64,000 bases of DNA from Antrihabitans stalactiti (GTDB lineage Bacteria > Actinomycetota > Actinomycetes > Mycobacteriales > Mycobacteriaceae). The first letter of the stretch is position 1. Every line of letters starts with the position of its first letter. Location: NCBI RefSeq assembly GCF_012932915.1, contig NZ_VCQU01000004.1:124001-188000 (forward strand), read 5' to 3'. This document shows, piece after piece, positions 24,437 through 32,629 of this stretch. The position numbers were made by a program, and so were the translations under genes. The notes beneath the pieces were generated by a model, which saw nothing but the letters and a program-made list of their open reading frames with translations, did no database searches and was not told where the DNA came from.

Positions 24437-24850
24437 CTATTTCAGCACCACCAATTCCAAGGCAATGTTGTCGGGATCCCGAAATTCCAAGATGTACATC
24501 GCGCCGGCGTCCTTGATGCCGGCGTGGGCAATGCCGTTCTCGTCCAGGAACGCCGCCGCAGCGTCGAGCGCGGACCGATCGGCAAGGGTGAAGGCGAGGT
24601 GGTCGAGTCCAACTCGATTTTCGTCGAACGTGTCCGACGCGACGGGCCGCAACCCGAGCAGCGACTCTCCGACCTTGTAAATCACGCCGCCGAACAGAAA
24701 CCAGTACTTCTCCCGCGTCGCATCGTCGGCGTCGGCGGGAAGCTCCCATGCGACCGGCCATCCGAACAGAGCTTCGTAGAACGCGCGCGACCGCTCGATG
24801 TCGGTGACAGTCAGCCGGACGTGTGAAAACGAATTCGTGGCGATAGGCAT
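24437..24850 (-). CDS. VOC-family (glyoxalase/dioxygenase superfamily) protein
   Basis: From ATG 24850 the 137-aa product has two beta-alpha-beta-beta-beta modules: FSHVRLTVTDIERSRAFYEA with the first metal-type His, LDHLAFTLADRSALDAAAAF and the end MYILEFRDPDNIALELVVLK with the C-terminal Glu. Such proteins include glyoxalases, dioxygenases and resistance proteins; which applies is not visible. It is 10 nt downstream of a TetR gene on the same strand and convergent with the preceding hypothetical gene. Confidence 0.85.
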   Translation of the reverse strand: MPIATNSFSHVRLTVTDIERSRAFYEALFGWPVAWELPADADDATREKYWFLFGGVIYKVGESLLGLRPVASDTFDENRVGLDHLAFTLADRSALDAAAAFLDENGIAHAGIKDAGAMYILEFRDPDNIALELVVLK

Positions 24851-24860
24851 GAAATCGACA

Positions 24861-25508
24861 CTACGTGTCTGCCGTGCCACCCTCCGGCAGGTAATACGCG
24901 CCGAGGATGGCACCGAATCCGACGATATCGTCGATGATTTCGGCGGCCTCGGCTTCGAAGACCCCGAAACGCCACGCTGTCACTAGCTCCAGGACACCGC
25001 CGACCGCGATCAACACGCTCCGACGAAACTTGGTTTCATCGATGCCCGACCGGAGGCGGCCCGTCGCTCCAGCCACGACGACGTCGGTCACGGTGATCAG
25101 CAGGTCGCGGCGGCGACGTTCAAGCACGGCACTTCCGGCATGATCGCCGAACAGAATTTGCGCTCTGGGTGGATCGAGCGCGACGCCGAAAACCACGCTC
25201 GTCACTGCTTGGCGCAGTACTTCGAGCGGATCACCATCCGGATCGGCGGTCAGCGCAGTCGACAACGCCGCGGTCATGTCGTCGCGGACCTGATCCCATA
25301 CGGCCGCGAGGAGTGCGTCTCGGTCGGCGAAGCTTTCGTAGAAGTAGCGGTCGATCAAACCCGACCGAGCGCACACGCCGCGCATGGTTACCGATGCCCA
25401 GCCACCCTCGTCCCATATTTCGGCAGCGGCCTCGAGGAGGCGCGCGCGACGCTCGGCTTGCCGCTGCGCCGCCGTTCTGCCACCCCAAGTCTGCGATTTC
25501 GCCGTCAC
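24861..25508 (-). CDS. TetR-family regulator divergent from P450-ferredoxin
   Basis: The product (215 aa from GTG 25508) starts TAKSQTWGGRTAAQRQAERR, then the HTH LLEAAAEIWDEGGWASVTMR and ARSGLIDRYFYESFADRDAL. GTG 25541 is an alternative. It sits divergent from a P450 gene as in the mycobacterial Rv3058c-cyp136 pair, which supports a repressor role for the P450. Two inverted repeats lie in the shared upstream region. Confidence 0.88.
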   Translation of the reverse strand: MTAKSQTWGGRTAAQRQAERRARLLEAAAEIWDEGGWASVTMRGVCARSGLIDRYFYESFADRDALLAAVWDQVRDDMTAALSTALTADPDGDPLEVLRQAVTSVVFGVALDPPRAQILFGDHAGSAVLERRRRDLLITVTDVVVAGATGRLRSGIDETKFRRSVLIAVGGVLELVTAWRFGVFEAEAAEIIDDIVGFGAILGAYYLPEGGTADT

Positions 25509-25517
25509 GGTCCCATC

Positions 25518-25547
25518 TTGACAAACGAGACGAGCAGGCACCTAATT
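25518..25547 (+). promoter_or_regulatory. Candidate sigma70-type promoter for the P450 gene
   Basis: TTGACA at 25518-25523 is a consensus -35 hexamer; 17-18 nt downstream is CCTAAT/CTAATT as a -10 candidate. It points toward the P450 and leaves about 85 nt of leader holding two inverted repeats. Assigned by pattern only. Confidence 0.45.
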
Positions 25548-25590
25548 GAAGGCAGTCGCCATCACTTTGGAGGCGGCTGGGAATGGCATG

Positions 25591-25620
25591 TGTGCGCACA
25601 GTTTTCGCAACGACGCGAAA
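25591..25620. promoter_or_regulatory. Inverted repeats in TetR-P450 intergenic region
   Basis: TGTGCGCACA (25591-25600) is a perfect 10-bp palindrome, followed at once by TTTCGC-n6-GCGAAA (25603-25620). Both lie between the divergent TetR and P450 starts, 14 nt upstream of the P450 ATG, and are candidate operators for the TetR protein. Confidence 0.5.
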
Positions 25621-25633
25621 GGACCGCGAATCG

Positions 25634-27079
25634 ATGATCCCCGCCGTGCTATGGAAGGCGAAGGCCGCCGGAATACGCCTGACCGAGCTCTACCCGTCAG
25701 CCGCTCGACCACTCGCCGACCCACCCCCTGGCAGCGGACTGAAGCCCGTGATGGGCGATTTCGGGCCACCGTTGCTCGGCCACACCCTCGGCGTGCTTGT
25801 CGATTCGCTTGGCGGCGCCCGCCGCAGCTTCGACAAGTACGGATACGTGCTGTGGCACGGCCTCATGGGGCGACGGGTAGTCATGGTCGGCGGTCCGGTG
25901 GCGACCGAAGCGGTCCTACTCGACCGCGACAAGGCGTTCTCCGCCGAAAAGGGCTACGGGTTTCTCATCGGTCCGTTCTTCCGCGGCGGCATGCTGCTCC
26001 GCGACTTCGATGAGCATCTGTATCACCGGCGGATCATGCAGCAGGCCTTCACTCGTCCGCGGCTGATCGGCTACCTCGATCTCACGACGCCAGGTATCCA
26101 ACGCGGGCTGAGCGACTGGAAGCCCGCCAAACAGTTCCCGCTCTACACCTCTGCCAAGAAGGTGCTGCTCGAGCTTGCCACCGAAGTATTCATGGGCAGC
26201 GAACTCGGACCCGAAGCCAAAGTCGTGGAACGCGCCTTCGAAGACGCAGTCCAGGGCGGTCAGGCTGTCGTGCGCGCAAACGTGCCGGGCGGCGTCTGGG
26301 CGCGCGGTCTACGTGGGCGGCACGTCCTGAAGAACTACTTCCGCCGCGAACTGCCGGCCAAGCGTGCGGGCGACGGAACCGACCTCTTCAGCGTCTTGTG
26401 CCGTACCAAGAGTGAAGAGGGGCACACGTTCTCCGACGACGACATCGTCAACCACATGATCTTCGTGATGATGGCCGCGCACGACACCAGCACCATCGCG
26501 CTATCGATGATGGCTTATCTGATCGGCAAGCACCCAGAATGGCAGGACAGACTGCGCGCGGAGTCGTTCGCACTCGGAAAAGAGACGCTCGAATACGACG
26601 ATCTCGAGCGCTTGCCATCCCTTGACCTCGTGTTCAAAGAGACCCTGCGCATGTACGCGCCAGTGGGCCAGCAGGTCCGAGAAGCGGTGAAAGACACCGA
26701 GATTCTCGGCCACTACATCCCTGCGAAAACGACCGTCATCATCGGCTCGTACCCGTCCATGCGGATGGAGGCATGGTGGCCGCACCCAGACGAATTCGAC
26801 CCCGAACGATTCGCCGAACACCGACGCGAAGACAAGGTCCATCGCTTCGCCTGGTCGCCGTTCGGCGGCGGCGCCCACAAATGCATCGGCCTCTACTTCG
26901 GTGGAATGACGGTGAAGGCGATCATGCATCAGATGTTGCTGCACTATCGCTGGACGGTCCCCGCCGATTACGAGGTCCCACTCGGGTGGGGCACCGGACC
27001 CACTCCAGTCGACGGGCTGCCCATCGATCTGTTTCGGTTGACCGCGGCAGACCGGCTGTCGGCAAGGCGGACAGCATGA
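25634..27079 (+). CDS. Cytochrome P450 (CYP136-like)
   Basis: The 481-aa P450 has the I-helix FVMMAAHDTSTIALSMMAYL, the ExxR motif FKETLRMYAPV, PERF-type DEFDPERFAEHR and the heme loop SPFGGGAHKCIGLYFGGM. The AHDT variant of AGxxT, the length and the divergent TetR agree with CYP136 of mycobacteria. ATG 25634 was chosen because the conserved region begins there; in-frame sequence continues upstream. It overlaps the ferredoxin gene by 4 nt, so the electron donor is made with it. Substrate unknown, possibly a lipid. Confidence 0.9.
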   Translation: MIPAVLWKAKAAGIRLTELYPSAARPLADPPPGSGLKPVMGDFGPPLLGHTLGVLVDSLGGARRSFDKYGYVLWHGLMGRRVVMVGGPVATEAVLLDRDKAFSAEKGYGFLIGPFFRGGMLLRDFDEHLYHRRIMQQAFTRPRLIGYLDLTTPGIQRGLSDWKPAKQFPLYTSAKKVLLELATEVFMGSELGPEAKVVERAFEDAVQGGQAVVRANVPGGVWARGLRGRHVLKNYFRRELPAKRAGDGTDLFSVLCRTKSEEGHTFSDDDIVNHMIFVMMAAHDTSTIALSMMAYLIGKHPEWQDRLRAESFALGKETLEYDDLERLPSLDLVFKETLRMYAPVGQQVREAVKDTEILGHYIPAKTTVIIGSYPSMRMEAWWPHPDEFDPERFAEHRREDKVHRFAWSPFGGGAHKCIGLYFGGMTVKAIMHQMLLHYRWTVPADYEVPLGWGTGPTPVDGLPIDLFRLTAADRLSARRTA

Positions 27080-27288
27080 AGATCATCGTCGACCGCGGCC
27101 GGTGCGAAGGGCACGGTATGTGCGAATCGTTGGTCCCCGACGTTTTTCGCGTCGACGACGAAGGCTTGTCGACCCTGCTGCGCGAGACCCCGCTCGACGG
27201 CGAATTGGACGAGGTTCACCTCGCCATCGACAGTTGTCCGGTCCAGGCATTGAGCTTGACTACTGGGTCTCCTCCCCCAGTCGAGTGA
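27076..27288 (+). CDS. Ferredoxin ([3Fe-4S] type), P450 redox partner
   Basis: The 70-aa protein reads MKIIVDRGRCEGHGMCESLV and ends with a SCPVQALSL segment; only three Cys in cluster positions (RC, GMC, SCP) indicate a [3Fe-4S] cluster, typical of ferredoxins that feed actinobacterial P450s. The ATG overlaps the P450 stop (ATGA). Its last 29 nt overlap antisense with the mycothiol-type gene that follows. Confidence 0.92.
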   Translation: MKIIVDRGRCEGHGMCESLVPDVFRVDDEGLSTLLRETPLDGELDEVHLAIDSCPVQALSLTTGSPPPVE

Positions 27289-27976
27289 GGAACGCGGCCA
27301 ATGCAGCCGGATCTCCCCATGACCGCACCCCCGATCGGTCGCGATTCCACAGGTAGAGAAGCAGATTCGACGGCTCACCCGCGAAGCCGGCGTCTGCAGG
27401 CGAATCATCGGCCGCACGGTCGACGCCGTCGGTCCGCAGGGTGACGGCCCATCGACGCTTCCCGCGATCCAATTGCACTGTGCGCCCCGCTCCTTCGGCG
27501 AGTTCGGGGGTGTCACCGAAGTCGTAGGTTACAAAGCCGAGAAGCTCGTCGACGCCGTCTGCCGCTAGGTCTGCGTCGATCGCGGTCCGCTGGCTGTTCG
27601 CGAGCTCCGCATCGACTCGATGCACCGCCGTCTCCAAAGCCATTCGGCGATACCAGAACCCGACGGTTTGATCGGGCGGAAACCAGGTTTGAGTCTGTTG
27701 CCGTGGGTCACGTGCGAGGAGTTGCTCGAGCAACGCATCCCGCTGGGCTATGAACCACGCACCTGACTCCGGCGTCGTTCGCTCGTTGCTGACCGGTTCG
27801 CGATCGAGGGTCATGCACAGCACCTTGTGTTCGTAGACCTGCCCGACATGCCGGACCAGGTCCAGCGCGGTCCACCCGGGGCACGACGGAACCGGCGCTT
27901 GCCAATCACCTTCAGCAGCCTCGAGCAACAACTCGCTATCGGCGCGGATCAGTTCCAGGTATCGAGGGAACTCCAT
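27260..27976 (-). CDS. Maleylpyruvate isomerase N-terminal / DinB-like family protein
   Basis: From ATG 27976 the 238-aa product has the MDMPI/DinB four-helix fold: EGDWQAPVPSCPGWTALDLVRHVGQVYEH with the conserved W and H, then WYRRMALETAVHRVDAELA with the second metal-type His, and a C-terminal domain. In actinobacteria this family includes mycothiol-dependent isomerases and transferases. The six codons upstream of 27976 lie in the palindrome at 27991 and are not part of the gene. Actual substrate unknown. Confidence 0.85.
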   Translation of the reverse strand: MEFPRYLELIRADSELLLEAAEGDWQAPVPSCPGWTALDLVRHVGQVYEHKVLCMTLDREPVSNERTTPESGAWFIAQRDALLEQLLARDPRQQTQTWFPPDQTVGFWYRRMALETAVHRVDAELANSQRTAIDADLAADGVDELLGFVTYDFGDTPELAEGAGRTVQLDRGKRRWAVTLRTDGVDRAADDSPADAGFAGEPSNLLLYLWNRDRSGVRSWGDPAALAAFLTRLGEETQ

Positions 27977-27990
27977 ACCGCCATCCTCCC

Positions 27991-28046
27991 TCACCCTCGT
28001 GAGTCTTTTAGGAGTCCCTGGACTCCTAAAAGACTCACGAGGGTGA
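27991..28046. terminator. Dispersed palindrome, copy 3 (perfect 27-bp arms)
   Basis: The core GTGAGTCTTTTAGGAGTCC and its reverse complement flank CT at the centre (27999-28038); an extra TCACCCTC/GAGGGTGA extends the perfect arms to 27 bp each. Relative to other copies one T of the T5 tract is A, and the opposite arm carries the matching change, so pairing has been kept. It lies downstream of the minus-strand methyltransferase gene. Confidence 0.8.
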
Positions 28047-28134
28047 GGTAAGTCCGTCGCCCGGCCAGACCCTGTGGATCCCGCCGAACATGCGGACCCG
28101 CAACAGAAACCGAGGCGCGAAAAGCTGCGCTCGC

Positions 28135-28980
28135 TCAGGTGACCCGAGCCGCCACCAGGGTCTCGAAGGTGTAGGGCCGCAGGCCATCGGCGCGACCGGC
28201 GAAGTATCGCTGCTGGAGGTCTGCACGGGATGGATGGTCCATGACCTTCAGCCCGCAGCGGCGGATCAGCCTCTCGATCTCGGATACCGGCCAGCCAGGC
28301 TGAAGAGGCTCGCCGACAGAAGCCGCGATCGGTGTGTAGATACGGGCGAATTCCGTCCCCACGTCGTCGAGCGCACAGTCCTCGGCCCGATAGGAGAACA
28401 CCACCTCGGAACCGGGGGCAGCCGCCGCGATCGTGCGCAATCCCGACTCGATCGCCTGTGCCGTCAAATAGGGGGCGACGCCCGTCCAGCAGAACATCGC
28501 CGGCTGCGCCCAGTCGAACCCGGCCGCGCCCAGAGCATCCTGAACCGGTCCGGCCTCGAAATCAGCCGGCACGAATACCTGCGAGTCGCTGAGCGGCAGG
28601 CCGAGCTCCCCGACCCGCTGGACCTTCCAGGCCTGGGAGGCAGGGTGATCGACCTCGAACACCGTCAGCGAGCCGAGCAGATCCGGCCGCCGCCACGCGA
28701 ACGAGTCAAGCCCCGCGCCAAGAATCACGTACTGCGTGAAGCCGCCGGCAGCCAGCCGGTCCTCGGCGTACCGGCTGCGGGTGCAGACAGCCGCGCGGGA
28801 TTCGAGACGGACCGGGCCGGGGAACAGCGGATCGTATTGGTCGCGCAGTTGCTGCCACACCGGGCCGACAAGCACCAGGGCCAGCGCATCGTCCAGTACC
28901 CACGGCGACGCCGTCTCCAGGCGAAGCAGTCCACGGGATATGGCCGCAAACATCGCCGTCCTGCTTGGCGCGCTTTCCAT
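28135..28980 (-). CDS. SAM-dependent methyltransferase (LCMT/TIGR00027-like family)
   Basis: The 281-aa protein has the family pattern SRYAEDRLAAGGFTQYVILG then GAGLDSFAWRRPD (SAM-binding motif I), FEVDHPASQAWK (acidic motif II) and FCWTGVAPYLTAQAI. This leucine-carboxyl-methyltransferase-related family is expanded in mycobacteria and nocardiae; targets are largely unknown, mostly O-methylation of small molecules. It stands alone between a palindrome and the tmRNA terminator, a place favoured by inserted genes, but no direct repeats or integrase remnants were seen. An SD-like GAGGA lies just upstream of the ATG. Confidence 0.88.
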   Translation of the reverse strand: MESAPSRTAMFAAISRGLLRLETASPWVLDDALALVLVGPVWQQLRDQYDPLFPGPVRLESRAAVCTRSRYAEDRLAAGGFTQYVILGAGLDSFAWRRPDLLGSLTVFEVDHPASQAWKVQRVGELGLPLSDSQVFVPADFEAGPVQDALGAAGFDWAQPAMFCWTGVAPYLTAQAIESGLRTIAAAAPGSEVVFSYRAEDCALDDVGTEFARIYTPIAASVGEPLQPGWPVSEIERLIRRCGLKVMDHPSRADLQQRYFAGRADGLRPYTFETLVAARVT

Positions 28981-29087
28981 GCGATCCTCCTCGCCGGCGA
29001 GAACCCAGCATGCCGACTCACGCTGCGCACTTCACAGGATGCGCCCAAAGTGCCCAGGCCACCCCATCTGCGGGTAATCGGCGCGTG

Positions 29088-29124
29088 AAAAAGCCCCCTG
29101 ACCTGGAATCCAGATCAGAGGGCC
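29088..29124 (-). terminator. Intrinsic terminator of tmRNA
   Basis: On the minus strand the 3' flank of ssrA forms GGCCCTCTGATCTGG-ATT-CCAGGTCAGGGGGC followed by five T residues, a textbook intrinsic terminator with one G-U pair in the stem. It lies 5 nt past the tmRNA 3' end. Confidence 0.85.
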
Positions 29125-29128
29125 TCGG

Positions 29129-29499
29129 TGGAGCTGCCGGGAATCGAACCCGGGTCCTCTGCCGAATCTCCAGGGCTTCTCCGTGTGCAGTTCGCTATGT
29201 CTCTACTTGGATCTCCGGGTCTCGCGAACAAGCTCGGATGACGATCCCAGTCGCTGTTTGATGTCCCGCACGACTCCGCGACCGAGTCGATTGGTAAATC
29301 CCTCTAGCTGATGCCAGTACCCGGACCGAGGGCGAGCCCGGACTGACAGACACGCTCTAGGTGCTGTTAGGCAGCGAGAGCGTAGTCGCGCTGATTGGAA
29401 TCGGCGCTTAATTGGTTGCAATGACGCTTACGGTGGTCTCTTGCCTGCACCGACACGCTTCCCCTGAATCAACGTACAAAGTCGAAACCGTTCAGCCCC
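29129..29499 (-). ncRNA. ssrA: tmRNA (ssrA), tag ADSNQRDYALAA
   Basis: The minus-strand RNA starts GGGGCTGAACGGTTTCGAC, a conserved tmRNA 5' end, and ends GGTTCGATTCCCGGCAGCTCCA; the 7-bp acceptor (GGGGCTG with CAGCTCC) closes the tRNA-like domain. The internal reading frame at 29405-29367 encodes ADSNQRDYALAA followed by TAA, the normal actinobacterial degradation tag. Length about 371 nt, with CCA partly encoded (ACC). The partner gene smpB lies 0.9 kb upstream on the same strand, separated by an EamA transporter. It rescues stalled ribosomes. Confidence 0.97.
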
Positions 29500-29547
29500 G
29501 TACGCTCCGGCACCATGCCGGACTATCTATCTTACCGCACTCGATGC

Positions 29548-30399
29548 TCACGAGCCCGCGATTAATCCGACCGCAGCGAGGGCGAGCACCATGCCGAATT
29601 GCTGTGACCGCCCGACTCGTTCGCCGAGCATCACCATTGCGAGCAGCACCGTCGCAGCTGGGTACAGCGACCCGATCACGCTGACGAGCGAGAGCAGTCC
29701 GCCGTGGAATGCATACAACAGCGCGGCGTTCGCAATCACGTCGAGGACGCTGACGTAGGCCGCGAGCCGCAGCGGTTCACCGCGTGGCGGCTTGAACTGG
29801 GCCGTGACCAGCGCGACAACCCAGACGACGGCAGTCGCTGCGATTCGCGAGGCCAGCAGTGGCCACAGGCCGCTGTCGCCGTCGATCTTGTGCAAGAAGA
29901 TGAAGGCGAAGGCGAACGCCACCCCGGACCCGACCGTCAACCATGCGACGGTCCGGCTGAATCGCAGCTCGCGACCGCCGGTGATCTCTTCGGTCGTGTC
30001 GTCGGGCGATTCCTTGCTGACCAACACCACCGCAACCAAGGCCAATGCGATTCCTGCGAACGCCAGAAGGCCGGGGCGCTCTCCGATCGCCAACCCGACC
30101 AACACAGGAATCCCAGCAACGAGAACCGCCGTCAAGGGTGAGACGACAGCCATCGGACCCGACGCGAGCGCGAGGTAGAACCACCACACGGCGAGCCCGC
30201 CCGCCACGCCGGAGCCGAGCCCCCACAGCAAAGACTCCGTCGTGACCGTTCCGCCCACAAAAGGCGCCGCGATCAAAACCAACACGACCGACAGCGGGTA
30301 GGACACGATCACGATCCGCAATGCGGCAACGCGTCGCGACGCAACTCCCCCGATGAAATCGCTCACGCCGTATCCGACGGCGGCAACGAGCGCAAGCAA
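29548..30399 (-). CDS. EamA/DMT-superfamily transporter
   Basis: The 283-aa protein has ten hydrophobic helices arranged as two EamA halves, opening LALVAAVGYGVSDFIGGVAS and with GPMAVVSPLTAVLVAGIPVL; the second half ends SLYPAATVLLAMVMLGERVGRSQ. Members export metabolites or drugs; no substrate can be named. TTG 30399 is the only usual start codon in frame; a CTG four codons upstream is possible. It lies 8 nt downstream of smpB and separates smpB from its RNA partner ssrA. Confidence 0.85.
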   Translation of the reverse strand: MLALVAAVGYGVSDFIGGVASRRVAALRIVIVSYPLSVVLVLIAAPFVGGTVTTESLLWGLGSGVAGGLAVWWFYLALASGPMAVVSPLTAVLVAGIPVLVGLAIGERPGLLAFAGIALALVAVVLVSKESPDDTTEEITGGRELRFSRTVAWLTVGSGVAFAFAFIFLHKIDGDSGLWPLLASRIAATAVVWVVALVTAQFKPPRGEPLRLAAYVSVLDVIANAALLYAFHGGLLSLVSVIGSLYPAATVLLAMVMLGERVGRSQQFGMVLALAAVGLIAGS

Positions 30400-30407
30400 A
30401 ATCGATG

Positions 30408-30881
30408 TCAGCGCATGCCCTTGATACGACGACCAAGCTCACGCGTGACCTCACGCTCGGCGTCTCGTTTGGCCAGGTCCTGGCGCTTGTCGTAGTCCTG
30501 CTTACCGCGAGCCAGAGCGATTTCGACCTTCACCTTGCCGTCCGAGAAATACATCGACAGCGGGACCAACGTCTGGTTGCCCTCGCGCGTCTTACCGACG
30601 AGGCTCTCGATTTCGCGCTTGTGCAGCAGCAACTTCCGGGTGCGTCGCGGTGAGTGGTTCGTCCAGCTGCCTTGGGTGTACTCGGGAATGTGCAGACCGC
30701 GCAGCCAGACCTCGCCGTCGTCCACCGTCGCGAACGCATCGACCAACGATGCGTGACCTTCGCGCAAGCTCTTCACTTCGGTGCCGACGAGCGCGATGCC
30801 GGCTTCGTAGACGTCGATGATCGCGTAGTTGTGCCGCGCCTTGCGGTTGGTCGCAATGACCTTGCGACCTTTCTCCTTCAT
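30408..30881 (-). CDS. smpB: SsrA-binding protein SmpB
   Basis: The 157-aa protein has the SmpB OB-fold: [20 protein letters not shown], the [19 protein letters not shown] signature, [13 protein letters not shown] and the basic tail [21 protein letters not shown] that folds in the ribosomal mRNA channel. It binds tmRNA in trans-translation. It lies downstream of ftsX as in Mycobacterium (Rv3100c-Rv3101c). An inverted repeat stands 17 nt upstream of its ATG. Confidence 0.96.
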   Translation of the reverse strand: MKEKGRKVIATNRKARHNYAIIDVYEAGIALVGTEVKSLREGHASLVDAFATVDDGEVWLRGLHIPEYTQGSWTNHSPRRTRKLLLHKREIESLVGKTREGNQTLVPLSMYFSDGKVKVEIALARGKQDYDKRQDLAKRDAEREVTRELGRRIKGMR

Positions 30882-30898
30882 GGTGTGCCCTCCGGGCT

Positions 30899-30940
30899 TG
30901 TGCGCGATTTTTACCCCTGCGGGGGTAAGACTCGCGCACA
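30899..30940. repeat. Inverted repeat in the ftsX-smpB gap
   Basis: TGTGCGCGA...TTACCCC-TGC-GGGG(G)TAA...TCGCGCACA forms a long interrupted hairpin between the ftsX stop and the smpB start. It could attenuate read-through from ftsEX into smpB or act as a terminator with a downstream smpB promoter; no long U-run follows it, so function is open. Confidence 0.55.
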
Positions 30941-30947
30941 GTTGTGG

Positions 30948-31853
30948 TTATTCCCGCACGTACAGCCGCAGCGTGATGTACGCGGTGATCGCCGCGAACC
31001 CAATGCCACCGACCGCGAGGAACGGCGAGATCAACAAAATATCCCAGCCCGTCACTCGTGCGAATACGTTGTTCTTGTACAGCTCGCCTAGTGCATCGTC
31101 GATCACCAGCGGCTTCGCTACGAGCAGTCCGACGAGCGCAAGAACGAAACCGAACAGCGCGGCGACGACCGCCTCCAAGAGGAACGGCAACTGCGTGTAC
31201 CAGCGGGTCGCGCCGACGAGCCGCATGATGCCGACCTCGGCTCGGCGAGTGAACGCCGCGATCTGCACCATGTTCGCGATCAACAGCAATGCCGCCAAAG
31301 CTTGGACCAGTGCCATCGCGAAGGCTGCGTTGCGGAGTCCATTGAACACGCTGACCAGTCGATCGACGAGTTCTTTTTGGTTGAGGATGTTGTGCACGCC
31401 CGGTCTGTTCTCGAATTTTTCGAAGATGACGCCGTAGCGGTCGGGGTCGCTCATCTTGACCTTGAGCGACGCGGGCAACGCTTCGTCGCTGATCAACTCC
31501 GCGAACTCGGGCTGATTCTTGAAGGTGTGCTCGCGCGCATCCTTCAATGCATCGGCCTTGCTCAAATACTGGACGCTGACGACGCCGGGGGTCTGCTCGA
31601 GGTCGGCGCGTAGACCTTTGCAGACGTCCTGCTCACAGTTCGGGTCGGAGGCGGATACATCGTCGGTCAGATAGATCTGCACCTCGACCCGGTCGAGGAA
31701 GAACTCTTTCGTCTTGTTCGCCATCTGAACCGCAAGCAGACCACCGCCGAACATTGCCAACGAGATTGCTGTAGTGAGAATCATGGCGAGCGTCATGGTG
31801 ATGTTTCGGCGCAGGCCTCGGAAGACCTCGCTGAAGATGAAACTGGCGCGCAT
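30948..31853 (-). CDS. ftsX: Cell-division protein FtsX
   Basis: The 301-aa protein has the FtsX layout: cytoplasmic N-terminus FRGLRRNITMTLAMILTTAI with TM1, an extracellular loop of about 120 residues containing CEQDVCKGLRADLEQTPGV (a Cys pair) and three C-terminal TM helices with VGIMRLVGATRWYTQLPFLL. With FtsE it forms an ABC-type complex that activates peptidoglycan hydrolases (RipC in mycobacteria). It follows ftsE by 44 nt. Confidence 0.95.
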   Translation of the reverse strand: MRASFIFSEVFRGLRRNITMTLAMILTTAISLAMFGGGLLAVQMANKTKEFFLDRVEVQIYLTDDVSASDPNCEQDVCKGLRADLEQTPGVVSVQYLSKADALKDAREHTFKNQPEFAELISDEALPASLKVKMSDPDRYGVIFEKFENRPGVHNILNQKELVDRLVSVFNGLRNAAFAMALVQALAALLLIANMVQIAAFTRRAEVGIMRLVGATRWYTQLPFLLEAVVAALFGFVLALVGLLVAKPLVIDDALGELYKNNVFARVTGWDILLISPFLAVGGIGFAAITAYITLRLYVRE

Positions 31854-31897
31854 AGGAAATTGCAGTCCTTAAGTCGGTGCAGCCGAAGGTGTGTTGG

Positions 31898-32587
31898 CTA
31901 TCTGCCGACGCCGTAGACGCCGTGAGCCTCGTCGCGGATCACCTTGCCAAGATTCAGTTCGACCACCCGCCGTCGCATCGAGTCGACGATGGTGTTGTCG
32001 TGAGTTGCCATCAGCACGGTCGTGCCCGTGCGGTTGATGCGCTCGAGGAGCAGCATGATGTCTTGGCTGGTATCAGGATCGAGGTTGCCGGTCGGCTCGT
32101 CGGCCAGCAGCACCAGCGGCCGGTTGACGAACGCTCGCGCGATGGCGACCCGCTGCTGCTCACCGCCGGAGAGTTCGGTCGGCAAGCGGTCTGCCTTACC
32201 GGACAGACCGACCAGCTCGAGCACCTCGGGCACCGTCTTCTGAATTGCCGATCGTGGCTTGCCGATCACCTCTAGCGCGAACGCCACGTTCTGCTCGACC
32301 GTCTTCTGCTGCAGCAGCCGGAAGTCCTGGAAGACGCAGCCGATTCGCTGCCGAAGCTTGGGTACGCGTCGTGCCGACAGCTTGTTCACATGGAAGTCCG
32401 CGACCTTGATATCGCCGGACGTCGGCGACTCCTCTTTCAGCAGCAGGCGGATGAGCGTCGACTTTCCCGAGCCTGACGAACCGATGATGAAAACGAATTC
32501 GCCCTTGTCCACCTCGATACTCACCTTGTCCAAGGCAGGCCGACCGGATGCCTTGTAGGACTTGGTCACATTCTGGAGGCTGATCAC
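31898..32587 (-). CDS. ftsE: Cell-division ATP-binding protein FtsE
   Basis: The 229-aa ABC ATPase has Walker [10 protein letters not shown], the Q-loop [10 protein letters not shown], the signature [14 protein letters not shown], Walker [12 protein letters not shown] and the switch His in MATHDN. Start GTG 32587 ([20 protein letters not shown]) was preferred over the upstream frame because mycobacterial FtsE starts here and a TAAACT -10-like box lies 8 nt before it, allowing a leaderless transcript. It powers FtsX in septal wall hydrolysis control. Confidence 0.95.
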   Translation of the reverse strand: MISLQNVTKSYKASGRPALDKVSIEVDKGEFVFIIGSSGSGKSTLIRLLLKEESPTSGDIKVADFHVNKLSARRVPKLRQRIGCVFQDFRLLQQKTVEQNVAFALEVIGKPRSAIQKTVPEVLELVGLSGKADRLPTELSGGEQQRVAIARAFVNRPLVLLADEPTGNLDPDTSQDIMLLLERINRTGTTVLMATHDNTIVDSMRRRVVELNLGKVIRDEAHGVYGVGR

Positions 32588-32629
32588 GGGGAGCCAGTTT
32601 AGCTTCACGGCGCAGTAGCGCCGGGACCT

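Noticed and set aside
28048-29087. Genomic island at the tmRNA 3' end
   Set aside because: Only one gene, no integrase, no duplicated tmRNA end found; kept only as a low-interest note.
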